DNA of 64,000 nt from Beaufortia kweichowensis (GCA_019155185.1 CM032815.1:7511001-7575000), one strand, 5' to 3'; counted from the first letter of the stretch, positions 13,976 to 27,851 are shown. Notes: generated from the letters alone by a model not told the origin. Numbers and translations: made by a program.

Positions 13976-16900
13976 ATGGACAGCTATTTTAAGGCTGCTG
14001 TGTGTGACCTGGACAAGCTTTTGGACGACTTTGAACTCAATGCAGGTTTGACTTCTTTTGCTGTTATTGAGTAAACAGAAGACAAGACGCAGCAATTGTG
14101 TTTTTAATGCATCTCCCTTATCTTATGATGTCTTGTATATATGTACCTTATGACTTTTGAATCATGACTGAGATATTGATAAACTAATTTAGATTTAATG
14201 TTGTTTAGGAGATTGATGATGTACTGTTGCTAAGTTGTATGTTTTCTTTCATTTTTAGATGAGCTTGAAAACAAGTCCGGCACATTTGCGAGCCCTTCCT
14301 GTCCAGACTCCACGCTCTTCACTGGTCACCATGTGAGCCTTCAGAGCTTCAAACCAGAGCAACACACTGTCTCGCAAACAGTCCCAGATCTCAATACCCT
14401 GCACTATGGACTTACATCCCAAAATATATCCTCAAACCAAAAAGATTCATATTCAAATGAGAGACCTCTCACAGATGTGGACCTCCTGTCCTCTGTTGAC
14501 AGTAGAGGTATCAAAAGTTCAACTCCTCCTTGTCCAGATAGGTCGCTAAAGCCCGTGTGTGACCTTGTGAATGATACAGGGTCTGCTAACCTGCAGCAGG
14601 CCGATAGTCATGATGACTTCAAAGAACAGGATGTTACGGAGACACAAACTAACGAGGTGCTGCTAGTGGACTTTGACAGTCCAGTTGTGTCTTCTGCAGA
14701 GAAGATTTTAAGGCCCGGCCTTGGTGAATTACAAAAACATGACTCTGAAACAGCATGTAACTCTCTTAACTTGCTGGATGTCATATTGCCAGCAGCTCCG
14801 GACCAGAATTCTGAACCTCATGATTCAAGTAACACGCTTTTAGAAAGTAAGCAATCCGATATCCAAAGTACCTGCCCTGAAGACTTAAACTCTAATGACC
14901 AGAACATCACTCCATGCAATTCAAAGTATGAGGAAGGTTCTTGTAATTCAGATTCCCATGCTACAGAGGAGCATATTTTAACAGCCAATGATAAGCAGAC
15001 TGTGTCATTCCAGCCGGACCCAGCCGATACTCGACCTTCTGAAGATAGCAGCATCCAAAAACCAGGGAGTTCATTAAAAAGCCCCTCCTCTGAAAAGGAA
15101 CCTAGTTTGTCTTGCTTGCCAATGGCTGTAGCAATGTGTGGATCACTCATCACAACCAAAGAGACCGAACCGGAGATAAAATCTGCCGTTCAGGAGGCTG
15201 AGGAGTTGATTCTTCCATTAGAGGAGCCTGTGAATCCGTTCTCCTCCTGTAGGCCTGATTCCTCACCTGAAGATGAACCAGAGCTGGTCCAGATCATGTC
15301 TAACACAGAAGGAGCATCCGCTGTCTCAGGTCATTACCCTGAAAGAAACTTTAAGCGCACCGTATCGCCGTCAGATAAACTTACCAGCAGAGATTCTCCT
15401 CTTTATGGAGAGAGCCCAAATTATTCTTATGAGTTTGGAATCGGCAACGATTACCTTCCTGAGAGCGATCAGACTGTAATGATGGTTACGGACGAGGAGC
15501 TAGATGCCTTTTTGATGGGTCAGGGAGCGAAGATCAACTCTGATCCAGCCACAGAAAATCTAGTAGATGATGGTTTTTCAGAATTTAATGAAAATATGGA
15601 AAGAGATGCCTTTTTAGACGGGGAGCTACAAAGCTGCAAAGTAGATACGTTTGCGTCGCCCGAGAGCGATGGCTCTCAATATTTGGAAGAAAGTGAAGGT
15701 TCAAATATTTCATCTTCTTCTCAGGACAGCAGCCCGTTAAGAGCAGACGTCACACCAGCAGTTAACCAAGAAAACCTAACCAGCCCTGTCGAGATTCATT
15801 CTGTTTGTTTCCCAAGTCCAGAGTCAAATTATGGAGGTGCAAGACCAAAACAGTTGTCTAACCAAACCGTGCGGCCTACATCAGAAAGACACAAAACCAA
15901 CCAAGGTGAAGCCAACATAGCAGACGCAGGTGGAGATGACACAACACACGTTTCACAAACTCCCAATCAGGATGTGAGCAACCGTGAACAGCCTTCTTAT
16001 CAGCAATATGATGCCAGCTATGGTCACGATGAGCTCTCGGAGCCTCCGCCTTACCCTGGAGAAACACTGGAAGATGGAGAAGCATCTCTGGATCAGTTCG
16101 GGCAGGAGGATGAGGGTCTTGGTTCAAAGCAGCCACCTTGGGTCCCTGACTCGGAAGCTCCCAACTGCATGAATTGTGAGCAAAAGTTCACCTTTACCAA
16201 GAGGAGACATCATTGCCGGGCATGTGGAAAAGTAAGTGTATTATAAAATATTATAAATATTGAAGTTAATGCATAATGAGATGTTATCATGTTAAAAATA
16301 ATGTGAATATGATGTTAAATGAGTGTCTTTGTAATGTGTCATTTCAGTTTTGTAAAGTGACTTTGTAGGTAGTTTGTCCTGTTCTTAGTTTTGAAGGTGA
16401 ATGGAAAATAACCGCAGTGTGAATCAATGAATTTACATGCAGTCAGCTCCCTTGATTTCAAAGCAAAGGTCTGTGATACAATCCAGCTGTTGTGGGTTTT
16501 TTTTTATAACACCGGGAAAGCCTTAAAGATGTTACCTTAAGACAGCAAAAGTACTAATTGTATTTATTGGTGTGAGGTCTCTTGTTGTTTTCATGACGTA
16601 AGTGAATGTTTCATTCTTCTCTGAAGCTGCTAAATATAGCGATGGATTTGCTGCCTCAGCAGAGTGTATTTTTAGTGCCTATATTGTTTCCCTCTTGAAT
16701 AGCTGCAATGAAATTCTGTTCTCGAGATAAAGAAAAATGGGCAAAAGGACACTGGAGTGGTTTCTCTGGCTTCACTGAGGAACTCATTGTTTGGTTTGAG
16801 AGAATAATGCCGTCTGCTTTGCAGGTGTACTGCGCAGGCTGCTGCAACCGTAAATGCAGACTGAAATATCTGGAGAAGGAGGCCAGAGTCTGCGTCATCT

Positions 16901-19900
16901 GTCATGTTACCATACAGAGAGGTGAGTAACACGATAATCACATTAATTGTATGACTTTTGCCCTGTGTGTTTAAGTCTGGACTTTACTTTTAGTTAAATG
17001 GTGATCATGACACCTACACATTGAAAGCCTGTGGCATAGAAATGGAATAGAAATTCTTAAATTTATGTAACTGCTGAGACAGTGGGTGTAAAAGGTTTTA
17101 CAGACTCACCAACCCTATTGGACATACTTATAGGTGTAATGTTTTGGAAGTTAAAGTATTAACCCTGCTTAACATGCACAGTCAGCTGCAGAAAAGCACG
17201 TTGATCCTCCCAAAAAGTGTTGACTCACTTTTAGTCTGTTATGCTTTCAAAACATTTCTCCTGACATAGCAACATGAGCTTAAGCAATGATGAAACTGGG
17301 GCTGGGAAACCTGTTTGCAATGGTCATTATTTTTGCATTTTAATTTTGCTAGTGGCTCGGAAGGAGCAGATTTAAGCTTTAATTTTTAGTGGATTGCTGT
17401 GGATAAAGGTGAACACAAGATAAAATCTAAATTTCACTTTACTGAATCTTCATTTATACTTTTTCTGGTAATGCTAACGTCTTATTTTATACGTTCATAT
17501 GATTAATATAAACTATTTTTAAAGTAAGCAAAAGATCTTAAGACCTTTACATGACCTGAAGTACAATTGTGATCAAATAAACATCAAATCTTGTCTTTTA
17601 CTTGAAGTGGCCCGAGATGTCCTCTGATATCAGAACTCTTCCTCTTGTTTATGATTAACTTTTCTAGATGAAACATCTGAGCAGTTTTATTGTTCGAGGG
17701 CTGATTTAATGGAGGAGATCAAGGCTTTATGTGTTTTGTCCCGGCCGGTCTATAAAAAGAGTTTGGCACATGCTGCGTGGCCGAGCGTGCGGTCCATTTG
17801 CACATTAAAAAGGACATTCATCACAGAACGTCAGAGTCGGCAGCCAGCTCTCGCAGGGTTTGGTGCAGGGCTGGGTGGAGCCAGGGCACTGGTGCATGTC
17901 CTTGAGTGAGTGAGTGAGTGAGTGTGTGTGTGCTTGTGTGTATGTATGTGTGAGCGCGTGTGTGCGTGTGTGTGGGGCACAGGACCCACCTGGTGCAGTA
18001 TGCGTGACACTCTCTCACTCATTCCCTGTTTGAGGAATAGATTCAGAGCCACACACACTTCATCTTCAGGCTGTAGAGGACAGAGCTGCCGTCACCTCCC
18101 TCAGCCCAGGGCAGCCATTAAACACGACCTCGTTTATCTCTGCTCGCTTTTGACGGGCAGATCTTGCTCTAGCATCTCGCAGCATTTGCAGGGCTGGAAC
18201 ACAGTTCAGGACAGACGAGAACTCAGCGTGCGTCTGAGGAAGTGGGCCGCTCCCCATCCCGAATGAGAGATGCACACTCTCTCTCTTGCTCAGCGACATG
18301 GGGAACACATTGTCGTCCGCTCTGTGCGCAATAACACGCTCTTGGGAGACTAACATGCAACCTGTGAATAATCTGATATACCATTTGTGTTGGTTTTAAA
18401 CTGGGATGAGGTAAGCCAATGACCGAACAGGAATGTTTTGTTGTTTAGATGTCCTCCTGGAACTGTAGCTTTATGTTAGTTTTTAGGACTGCTTCTAACT
18501 TTTCTGCATTGTCTTTAGTTGTGCTGAATTTCCACATAGTGAAGGACGTTCTGTCTTTACTTCAGGCTCTCCATCTATCCCGTGGGTTTTGTTGTCGTGG
18601 CTGATTCAACAGTGAGACAGCATATTCAGGCTTTTATCCGTATAGCTGACATGTTTGTGGGTGTCACAGGCAGTACCAGTCTAATCGGGTCGATGAGCAT
18701 CTGTGAACCTTAATCAACATAATGCACAGCAAGTCAGACTTAGCCACACTGGACTGGTTTATCCTGGACGTCTTGTTTCTTTACTTTACTTTGGTTGCTG
18801 GATGTCCTTGGGGTTAACAACATTGCTTTAGGTTAAATGACTGTGGTGTTGTTGTGGACATTTGATTTATTGATTCTTTAAATGTGAGTGTGCTGAATGC
18901 TGTTTGTACTTTGAACTTTGATCATAATCTTGTTCCTGGTTACATGATTAGCACGATTAATACCTTTTATAGCCAATGTAATATAATGGTTATAAGATTA
19001 TTTATCTATCTGTGTATTTAAATTCTTGTTAAATCAGATTTTCTGGCATATGCAAACTTTAGGTTTTGTGATGTAAACAAAAGGCTATTGTATACTCAAA
19101 ATTTTCCAAAAACAGGAATGAAAGTCATCCAGTCGTGCCATGATTAGATATTTGAATACAATGTAAAATACGCTGTTCATTTTTAAATGATATGTTACAA
19201 GTTTGACTATGATGTCATCATGAGTCATTTTAGTGGTGGATTTTCAGTTCATGATTTTGAAGTTGTTGAAGCTGCTTATGATGTACCATGTGTTTTGATC
19301 TAAACCATTTACCCAAAGTTCCCTCAGTCTCTCTCATATTCTCAACTTTCATTTGACATTGAACCTTATCACTGATCTTCCGTCGATTGTGTCTGTGCGC
19401 AGCTCGAGCCCATGAGAGAATGATGAGCCCGACTGGGCCCAGTCCCAACCCCAACATCCCATCAGAGTACTGCTCCACCATACCGCCCATGCAGCAGGCC
19501 CGCGCCGCCGGCACCCTCAACTCACCCCCTCCCACCGTCATGGTTCCCGTGTCTGTCCTCAAACACCCCGGTAATGACGGTACGCACCGCACTGCCAGCT
19601 TAGGACAGACAGTGACCTCAAGTCTTTACCGTTATTACTTACTGAACGAAAGAACTGCATCTCAATTTGCGGATTATTCATACTATGCAATATGCAGTAT
19701 TAGGACACTCAAAATTATGTACTTTGAAAATCACCAAAACAGTGCATCATGGAAGTACGAATGTAGATCTTGCACGATTAAAGATGCTCGGCGAAACGGT
19801 CCTGATGATGTTTTTGTGATTGTTCCCACAGGTTTTCCACGTGAGCAGAAGCACGTGTGGTTTGCTGACGGTATTTTGCCAAACGGCGAGGTAGCAGACA

Positions 19901-22900
19901 CCACGAAGCTCTCGGTGCAGACCCGAAGATCCTCGCAGGAGTCCAGTCCTGTGACTCCAGAACCACCAGGAGTGAGACAGCTTAATCCTCTTTACCAATG
20001 CTCTACATGTCTGATAACATCGCTTGAAGTGATCCGCTGATTTGCTGCCTTTCAGTCTGATGGTAAAGTTGCTGATGAGTGCGGTGAGAGCTCTAATGGA
20101 AGATCTGACAGCGTTGATGAGGTGAGCCGTCCGCCCGTCAAGGGCCCGTGGGATTACGCCCTGCTCTGTGGCTTGGGCAGCTGTGTGCAGAGGGAGGTCA
20201 GTCTGGTCCCTGAGGATGAGGACGGTTTGCCTCCACTACTCATTACTACGGGAGAGGAGGAAGGAGGAGGTAATTACAATAAAGGATGTGGAGGTTGAAG
20301 TCAAGTGTGTGACTGTTAGACAGTGTTTAATAATGTTCAAAAGTAGCTTTATTGTTCATCAGTTCTTATCATTTCTTCTGGATTTCATCTCAGATTTATT
20401 AGTCGAGGAACGACCTGCTGTTTGCCAGATACTGCTGCTGTTGGAAGAGGGAGGTCCACGACCTCTGACCTTTGTCCTTAACACCAACTTACTTGTGAAT
20501 GTCAAGCTTGTAACATGTATGTATTTAGATCATTTTTTTATGTTTTTGAGATTATATTTAACATGTTAGTTGGACAGACGTCATGCCTGGTTGTGTTTGC
20601 GTTGTAGATTGTGGCAGGAGGTGCTGGTGTATGAGCTCTAATGGTCTTCAGGGAGTTGGACAGAAGGAGCTGGTGTTTATAATCGAGTGTTTCCCAGAAG
20701 AGAACAGTCTGCCTAGAGACATATTCAGCCTCTTTGTTAGTATATACCAGGATGCACAGAAAGGTACGTACGGCACGTCACGCAAAAATTGACAGTGTTA
20801 GAAGGGGGGGGGTTTCTTACTGATGTCTTTTTTGAGTTTTGAACATTAGACCAGTCTGCAATGTGCATCAAACTCCTTTCTTTCAAAAGAGCAGAAAAAA
20901 ATCACATTTGTAGTCAACTTGAAATATTAATTCTCAGAGAATGTATTTATTACCAGTATATTGAACCATCAGTTTATATTTAATTACACCTGTTAAAAAT
21001 CATGCAAAATCATGATTCAAATATGAATAAATGCTTTAAAAATAGAGATATGGGTATTCAAACCACCAAATGTTGACATCTGAGCTATTAATATGATGAT
21101 AACCTGCACCTAGAAGACAAAACAAGATGTGAATGAAGATTATATGGTGCTTATATTTGCTTTTGTTTCGCTACAGGGAAATTCGTCGAGCATCTTGGTA
21201 ACATGACGTTCACAGACAGTTTTCTGGGCAGTAAAGATCACGCTGGTGTGCTGTTCTTCTCTCACACCTTCCAGCCTTTGGATGGTCTGGATCTCCCCCC
21301 GCAGTTCTCTTTCCTCTGTGGGCTTTTGATTCAGAAACTGGAGGTGCCCTGGGCTAAAGTTTTCCCCCTGCGACTGCTGCTTACTCTGGGGGCAAAATAC
21401 AGCGGTAAAACCTTTGGCAACGTATTTATAAAACATAATCATTGTAAAGAGGAAATAGAAATGTAGTTACCCTGTGACTCCCTTTGTGACTCCCTTTGAT
21501 CAGCTCAAAGTATCTGTGAGTCAAGTGAATGCTAAGCTCCTCCCCCTGTGATCATGTGATCTGTTGTTTGTTCTCTTCTGCAGTGTATCCCTGTCCGCTG
21601 GTGAGCGTGCGTTACCGTGACTCTGTGTTTAAAGAGACAGGACACACCATCATGAACCTGCTCACGGTACATGTTCATCTTTAACCCTTACTGAACCTCC
21701 TGACAGTATTTTACTCACATTAACTGTTAGTATTTGTCCTATAAACATTATCTAAAACATTCAGTTTGACTATAAACCCTAAAATACCCTGTCATGATGA
21801 AAAAAAGAGACTTCTGTAGAGAGAGACTGTCTTTCTGCAGTAATGTGATGTCTTCTTCCGTTTTCTTTATGTCTTTAAAACTTTTTGTTGTTTAAAAAGG
21901 GAAGTGTGATGAATTTGTTTGAATCTGAAAATGAGGTTGATCAGGATTGATCCTGCAAATGAATTAATGGGTGTTTTTGGTTCATTTATTTTGCACACTT
22001 TTCAGTTTTTATTTTATCTCTACCTTATTTCTCAACTTAATTCTGTTGATTCTGCATCACATAACCACTTCAGTCTGAATGTAATCTAAACATACACTTA
22101 AAACTATGGCTTAAGTTTAATCACAAATCCTTTGTAAACACCTTTATTCTTGTGTTTGGTTGGTTATCACAGGACCTGAGGAATTACCAGTACAGTTTAC
22201 CCGTGGTGGAAAGTCTGCGGGTGCATATGGAGATGGGCAACAGCTACATAGACATCCCCAAATCCCGATTTAATGAGGTCAGAGTTGGATATCAGTCATG
22301 TAGCTCCTGGGCTCCGTAGCAGTGATGTCACTGACATGTTGTGTTTCTGACCGTGGTAGATGCTGAAGGTCGTGAACTCCTCCAACGAGCATGTGATCAG
22401 CTTCGGAGCTTGTTTCAGCACCGAGGCGGATTCTCATCTGGTTTGTCTGCAAAACGAAGATGGAAGCTACCAGACACAAGCCAACAGCATCCCAGGAAAG
22501 ACCAGGAGAGGTTTGACAAGCACTGTTACACATTTTCTTTTGCTTTATCAGATTTATTTTACACTTGGTTTGTCCAAACCTTGGAGTTGGATTAGACACA
22601 TATCAGGGTCATGTCATGCCCCAGGATGATGAATGTAGAATCAGTAGATGTTCATGATATTAATCCACACCTTCTCTTCTTCACAGTGACCGGAGCTAGT
22701 TTCGTGGTCTTTAACGGGGCTCTGAAAGCCTCGTCTGGATTTATTGCCAAATCCAGCATTGTGGAGGGTAAATGCTTTCATGCATAAAGTCACTGCGTTT
22801 CTCCTGACTAGTCCTCTGTGATATCATCATGGTATACTTTGTGTTTTTATCTTTAGACGGGTTAATGGTGCAGATTCCTCCAGAGACCATGGACGGTTTG

Positions 22901-23761
22901 CGACAGGCCCTCCGTGACCAGAATGACTTCCAGATACCCTGTGGAAAAGCAGACTCGGAGGAGACACGAGAAAACGTGACTGTGCGCTGGGTCGACTGGA
23001 CTGCACCAGTTAACACTGGGTAATAAATATTTATCCTTATATTAATGTTTTTAGCATTCGTTTACCTAATACGACCTGCACTGTAAGCATTGTGTTTGTC
23101 ACTATAGATTTACAACACCAGTTTTTGGCCCTCAACATTTGTTTTCTCTTCGCACGCATTTGCAGTGTCATCAGCCCAATAGATGGCAGATCTCTGGAGG
23201 GCCTGTCCAGCATCAGGGTTCGACAGGACTCGGAGTTCGAGCTGGACAACCGGAGCATCAGGTGCACTGAGGTGAGTCCTCGTTATGCTCATGTCGTAAG
23301 ACTTCACGCATCGTTCTTCATGTCTCATATTCTCCATCAGGTCTTCTATCAGCTGAAGTCCTCTGACATCTCGCTGCCCGCCATCCTCACGTCATCAGCT
23401 CAATTTCAGAGAGAGATCGCCACGGCCAGCTGCGCTGCTCTCTGTCCGCACTTCTCCGTGCTCATGGCCAATGGAATCAACCATCTCGCTCTCAGAGTTT
23501 CTACCGACTCCGACATGGTACTGGTTGTTTTGGGGGTTTAAAAATGAATGAAACAGCAGGGAGGAAGCTGCTCTATTTTTGAATGCTGTTGTGTTTTGAT
23601 AGGTGGAGTACCAGGCGGGGTCCGGGGGCCGACTCCTGCCTCAGAAATACATGAATGACTTAGACGGGGCCTTGATTCCTGTTATTCATGGAGGAAGCTC
23701 CTGTGTCCCTCACCAGACCATGGACATGGAGTTCTTCTTCTACATCACTCTGAAAATGTGA
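13976..23761 (+). CDS. zfyve16: endofin (FYVE zinc-finger protein 16)
   Basis: Early-endosome scaffold that binds PI3P through its FYVE domain and modulates TGF-beta/BMP-SMAD signalling. Coding exons: 13976-14045, 14259-16231, 16825-16921, 19403-19570, 19832-19971, 20056-20269, 20394-20516, 20608-20763, 21177-21404, 21584-21666, 22173-22277, 22360-22510, 22687-22767, 22857-23019, 23166-23271, 23341-23517 and 23603-23761. All phases agree: 1397 aa (human 1539). It opens MDSYFKAAVCDLDKLLDDFE, identical in pattern to endofin. The 1.97-kb exon encodes the long acidic N-terminal half. FYVE spans about 651-707: WVPD, RRHHCR at 672-677 and RVC at 702-704, with eight zinc-ligand cysteines, split between two exons. 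VWFADGILPNGEVAD (from about 778) is the PP1-binding-type segment shared with SARA. The C-terminal half is the conserved SARA/endofin region. Endofin rather than SARA is supported by the N-terminus and by RMMSPTGP. Confidence 0.96.
16922..19402. other. intron 4 of zfyve16
   Basis: About 2.5 kb of intron. A GC-richer patch (17740-18360) includes a GTGA/GT simple repeat at 17905-17975. Several short open frames there look fortuitous. Confidence 0.6.
20870..21110 (+). mobile_element. internally deleted copy of the GGGCAATTCC MITE
   Basis: AACTTGAAATATTAATTCTC, TTTATTACCAGTATAT and CCAAATGTTGACATCTGAGC match blocks in the copies at 44.4 and 10.3 kb. The terminal repeats are lost. It lies in a zfyve16 intron. 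Confidence 0.5.
21667..22172. other. intron of zfyve16
   Basis: Short AT-rich intron between the exons ending at 21666 and starting at 22173. Nothing else is seen. Confidence 0.7.
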
Positions 23762-26191
23762 AATTTCTTCATTCAAAAGCTGGTGACTTATAAACTTTAC
23801 ATCTATTAGTCAGTCAGTGGGACCTAACAATGGAACTTCAGGTGTGAAGAGACAGGCTCGTATCTGAGGTTTATGAAGATGTTTTAAAGGAAATGAAAAA
23901 GCACTTTGCAGAAGTGGAAATATATTAGAGATCCTGGTATTTTAGACGGAAAGTCGTGAGGATTTCTTGTGCGTCTGAGGTTGGGTTGACAGCGTCTGTC
24001 AGTTGAATGCTGGTCTGAATACAAATAGTCTTTGTATGACTATGACGTCCGATATACCAATATTTATAATCTGTACTCGGTCACGCACATTGCAAACAGG
24101 GGCATGTGAAGTGCTGCGTTTATCAAGCCCGTCTTTCCTGAGCAAGAGTCGCCGTGGTGCATTTTTTCCCATATGTCATTGTTACCCTATGAAGTAGACT
24201 GACGGGTTCATATGAAGACTGTGTACTTTCTAAGTACATAAATGTATTGTTCGTCATTTCTCTTGCTTTATAAAATACGTAGAGGATAAGCAACAGTTTA
24301 AATCGTATAGATGAAATCATCTGCTAATTCGATTAAGCTTTTATTAAGCTTAAATTCTATTTTTGGAACAGTTCCATGTGTTGACTAAAGGTGATATTTT
24401 TGATAGGGCATTGAAATTACTTTTTTGCAAACAGTCTGCAATTATAGCCCGAAACTGACTTTAATCTGAAGCAGAATTGAGCTTATAGCTCAGTGTCATG
24501 ATCACAACATTGTTAGTTGTTTCCTTTTAAAATGAAAAGAAGTAAAGGACACATCAAGATTTGCTTTAACATTTATGTGCTTTTCCACACTACTGCATCG
24601 ATTAAAGAAAGACAAAGTCATTTGTCTTCAAATACTGTGTTGGCTTTATTTTACTGGACAAACTGAAAATCAGCTCATCTATTAACACTACAGATGTTTT
24701 GATGGTGTCACCAGCCGGAAATGTTCAGAGTCTTGAAATCAGACAAGGTGGCCTGTAAAATCATATCTGAACACTTCACGTTTTGCTTCACGCCAGTAGA
24801 AATAAGGCTGCCAAAATCAACACTTCACTCCAGGCGTTAAATAACCTGTGAGTTTAACAGATTTCAGGATCTTATGAAAACTCCTTTCTTTTAAAAGATG
24901 CTGGATGAGGTTCCTGTTCTTAAGTAGCAGTTTTATACATGCAATAAAAACTTTTATTATTAACTGGACCGACGTCCTGCACATTTATTATTAGCTTAAA
25001 ATAAACTTTAACCTACAGCTGCAAAACAAAGCTGCAAAATATCTGTTTGAATGACGATGTTGATGCAAAGTTTCATTTTAAGTGCTGCAACCTGACATCA
25101 TTCTAGATTAAATTCTTTAATTTAGAAAACGCACTTTTACTGTGATCGTGGAAATGAAAGACAGGACGAGTGGTTGTTCCTTATTTTTTATTTTATTACT
25201 TTTCATTAGTGATGAAATACAACCGCAATAGTATTGAATCATTTTATTTGACACATTGACTTATATTCAAACCAACTGAATGATTTTAAAATTCTTTCAC
25301 AAACTAAATGCAAATACGTATTGAATACAAATGTTCTTCAAAGTCAGACGATTGTCACAGAAAGATTGAGATTAAACGTATGTAAAATAAGTTTATCATT
25401 TTGTAGACATCTGCTCCCTTATATTTGGGTTTAGTGGAATGTTTTTGGAGTTAAATTATTTTCTCACTGTTACTGATGAATTCAAGTCATAACTATTAAA
25501 ATATTTTATGCTTTATGAAAAGCTGTTATTATGTATCGGTGTGCATAATGTATATCTATTTATTCATGAAACCAGATTTATTTGATGATTATCTGGTGTG
25601 GGACCTAAGGATGTTCTTCAAACAACATTCATTTCTATGTATCTCATGTAGAATAAAATTTTGATAAATATGTAAATACATTGCCTCATGCTCATTTCTT
25701 ACACTTCTTTTTAGTAATTTAGAAAATTGAATTGTCCAGATAGATGATACAACCAAAAGACAACCACTGTAACATGTAGCCTTTATTATTACCCACACTT
25801 TCCTGTTGTTTGGTATACCTGTAAAGATGGTATTTTGTGCATTAATGTTTTTTTCTTGGAAATTGTGAGCATCAAGCACAACACACAAGAAATGATAACA
25901 GTGTTTTACACAGTGATTTAAATAATGCAAGTTTGTATGTTGGCAAGCAGCATTTCTAAACCATTGATGGCTCAACCACTTGTTGAATTGTATATTTTGG
26001 TCATAAACTTTTCATTTCAATGTTTTGTGTCCTGTTGAGAAAGAAAATTAGTGCTATTTTATCTTTATATTTTTATATTCTCCCTTTCTCTTGAGTGTTT
26101 GGTGTTAGTGTAAGAATGCAGTATTTCAGATTCTTCACATGCTCCGTATCAGATTGTCATGCGTGCAAGAATTGTTTGTAATATCAACCAT
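23762..26191. other. convergent 3' ends of zfyve16 and ankrd34b
   Basis: Contains the zfyve16 3'UTR and presumably the ankrd34b 3'UTR on the other strand, with AT-rich intergenic sequence between. Reading frames of up to 128 codons here have no recognisable protein character. Confidence 0.55.
24943..24948 (+). terminator. zfyve16: candidate poly(A) signal of zfyve16
   Basis: AATAAA followed by a T-rich stretch, about 1.2 kb after the stop codon. An earlier ATTAAA at about 24602 is an alternative. Confidence 0.4.
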
Positions 26192-27811
26192 TTAGTGACC
26201 AAATATTTCTGTGAATTCACCAAGACTCTTGAGCTGTTCAGTTTGCATGGAGTGTCTCCTTGTGAGCAGCCTCCTGGTCTTGAGATCCTTGGGAAATCCT
26301 GCTGGAGCAGAGGGAAAACAGGGCTTTGGTCCTGCCGCTATACTGCAAGCTGCTTTGTTGCTTGTTCCAGTAATGTTTGGGATTGGGGTGTGCTGGTTCA
26401 ATGGAGGGAGGAAGCCAACACGAGGATTGGAGATGGGATCCAAAAGAAGCGGCCCAGAGCCTCTGCGCTCGTAGTTGATTGGATTTCTCTTCTGCAGGTA
26501 TGGCGATGTGGTGTTGTCAAGAGACTCTCTAGAGCCTACCAACATGGGAGATTGAGATTTAACAATCTTTCTCTTTTCCAGGTGTCCTTTACGGTCTTCT
26601 GGATAGTTAGCAAGTGTTCGTGAAAGCTGGGAATCCGAGCTATAGTGGTCCATTCCTAGTTTCCTTCTCTGGATGATATTACGAAGACTGGACACTGCCA
26701 GATTTGGGAGAGCTTTGTCTGGATTTTTCTCTGCTGGTGAAGCTTCTGCGCTGCTTTTGCAATGAAGATTGGGATGGGAAAGTGAGTGCAGGGACGATAA
26801 GCTGTCAAAAGATATGTTACGGCACAACGCTACTTCAGGTTTGAGTCCTTCACTGTTGGTAGAGCTCCCACGATATAGAGTTTGAATCAGAGAGTTGGAT
26901 TCTTTCAGCTCAACACTGCAATGGCGTGACAGTGGTGTGTTGTCAAAAGCCAGTCTGTTCATTCGGAAAGTCATCTCCTCCTCTGGGGTGATGTCCGGGA
27001 GCTCCTCGGTTGGAGAAGTACCTTTGGCATGCTGTTGGGCCAAGAAAGATTGAGGAATCTTCAGCCAAGGCTCGGAGTGCAGTCTTTGAAGCTGACAGAG
27101 CTTGCTCACTCGATTGTTCAACAGGGATGCCTGGTGGGAAGGAGATGTTGGTTGGGAGTTTGTCATGTTTTGGAGGTCCTGGAAGGAAAACTCTGTAGGG
27201 CTGGAGGAAAGGGTCCCCTGTGGTGATGTACTGAGGTAAACATCAGAAGGAGAAGCACAAGGAGCTATGGAGGAATATAATGTGTCTTGCTGTGTAGGTA
27301 GAGGAATTGAAAGGTACTCTTTTGCTGTTTGCCTTCCACATGCTAGCTTGTCAGGGGTGATGATGATAACTTCTTTTCCTCTGGCTTTACAGGCATTCAT
27401 CAACATTTTAAGCATTTCCTCGTCGCTGGCATTAATGGCGTAAATCAGAGCCGAAGATCCCGTATGGTCCTCGAGACAAGGGTCTGCGCCGTTATCCAAA
27501 AGCAGCGACACCACCTCCGATCCAGCTTGTTCCAAGCAGGCATGCATGAGCGCCGTCCTCCCGCTCTTATCCTGAATGTTTGGGTCAGCTCCGCTCTCAA
27601 GCAGGTATCCCACCATCTTAGCCTTCGAAACGCTTTGAGGGTCTGTATGTCTGCTGCGACAGGCCACCATCAGGGGCGTTTCCCCGCATTCATTGCTCTC
27701 GTTGATGTAAGCTCCACCTTCCAGAAGTAGACGTGTGAGGCGTAGCCTGCTTAGATAGACGGCCTTGAGCAAGGAGTTGCCATCGACGTTGATTGCTTGT
27801 GCACCATCCAT
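26192..27811 (-). CDS. ankrd34b: ankyrin repeat domain protein 34B
   Basis: Single coding exon, 539 aa (human 514). The N-terminus GNSLLKAVYLSRLRLTRLLL begins a block of about four ankyrin repeats over residues 10-150, with the typical consensus words GETPLMVA, DPNIQDKSGRTALMHA and SSALIYAI. KEVIIITPDKL follows, as in ANKRD34 proteins. The remainder is long, Ser/Pro-rich and probably disordered, with the conserved patches DITPEEEM, YSSDSQLSRTL and RRGSGPLLLD, and a C-terminal TRRHSMQTEQLKSL. The molecular role of the family is poorly known. The exon starts at an acceptor at 27853-27852; between it and the start codon lies a short upstream ORF. The gene is convergent with zfyve16 and diverges from rasgrf2. 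Confidence 0.95.
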   Translation of the reverse strand: MDGAQAINVDGNSLLKAVYLSRLRLTRLLLEGGAYINESNECGETPLMVACRSRHTDPQSVSKAKMVGYLLESGADPNIQDKSGRTALMHACLEQAGSEVVSLLLDNGADPCLEDHTGSSALIYAINASDEEMLKMLMNACKARGKEVIIITPDKLACGRQTAKEYLSIPLPTQQDTLYSSIAPCASPSDVYLSTSPQGTLSSSPTEFSFQDLQNMTNSQPTSPSHQASLLNNRVSKLCQLQRLHSEPWLKIPQSFLAQQHAKGTSPTEELPDITPEEEMTFRMNRLAFDNTPLSRHCSVELKESNSLIQTLYRGSSTNSEGLKPEVALCRNISFDSLSSLHSLSHPNLHCKSSAEASPAEKNPDKALPNLAVSSLRNIIQRRKLGMDHYSSDSQLSRTLANYPEDRKGHLEKRKIVKSQSPMLVGSRESLDNTTSPYLQKRNPINYERRGSGPLLLDPISNPRVGFLPPLNQHTPIPNITGTSNKAACSIAAGPKPCFPSAPAGFPKDLKTRRLLTRRHSMQTEQLKSLGEFTEIFGH

Positions 27812-27822
27812 TCTTGTCTCTT

Positions 27823-27851
27823 ACTGTGATGTGGCTGGAGCCATTCTAAAC
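27823..27851 (-). promoter_or_regulatory. ankrd34b: uORF in the ankrd34b leader
   Basis: Just inside the coding exon, an upstream ATG reads Met-Ala-Pro-Ala-Thr-Ser-Gln-stop on the minus strand and ends about a dozen bases before the ankrd34b start. The sequence shows it directly; an effect on translation is inference. Confidence 0.6.

Noticed and set aside
17709..18356. Cluster of 65-114 codon frames in zfyve16 intron 4
   Set aside because: Overlapping frames on both strands over a GT/GA simple repeat and a GC-rich patch, with no domain pattern or splice logic.
19571..19831. Continuation of the zfyve16 exon through the open frame 19387-20040
   Set aside because: A donor at 19571 and an acceptor at 19831 restore the expected HPG-F-PREQKHVWF join; the intervening frame is open by chance.
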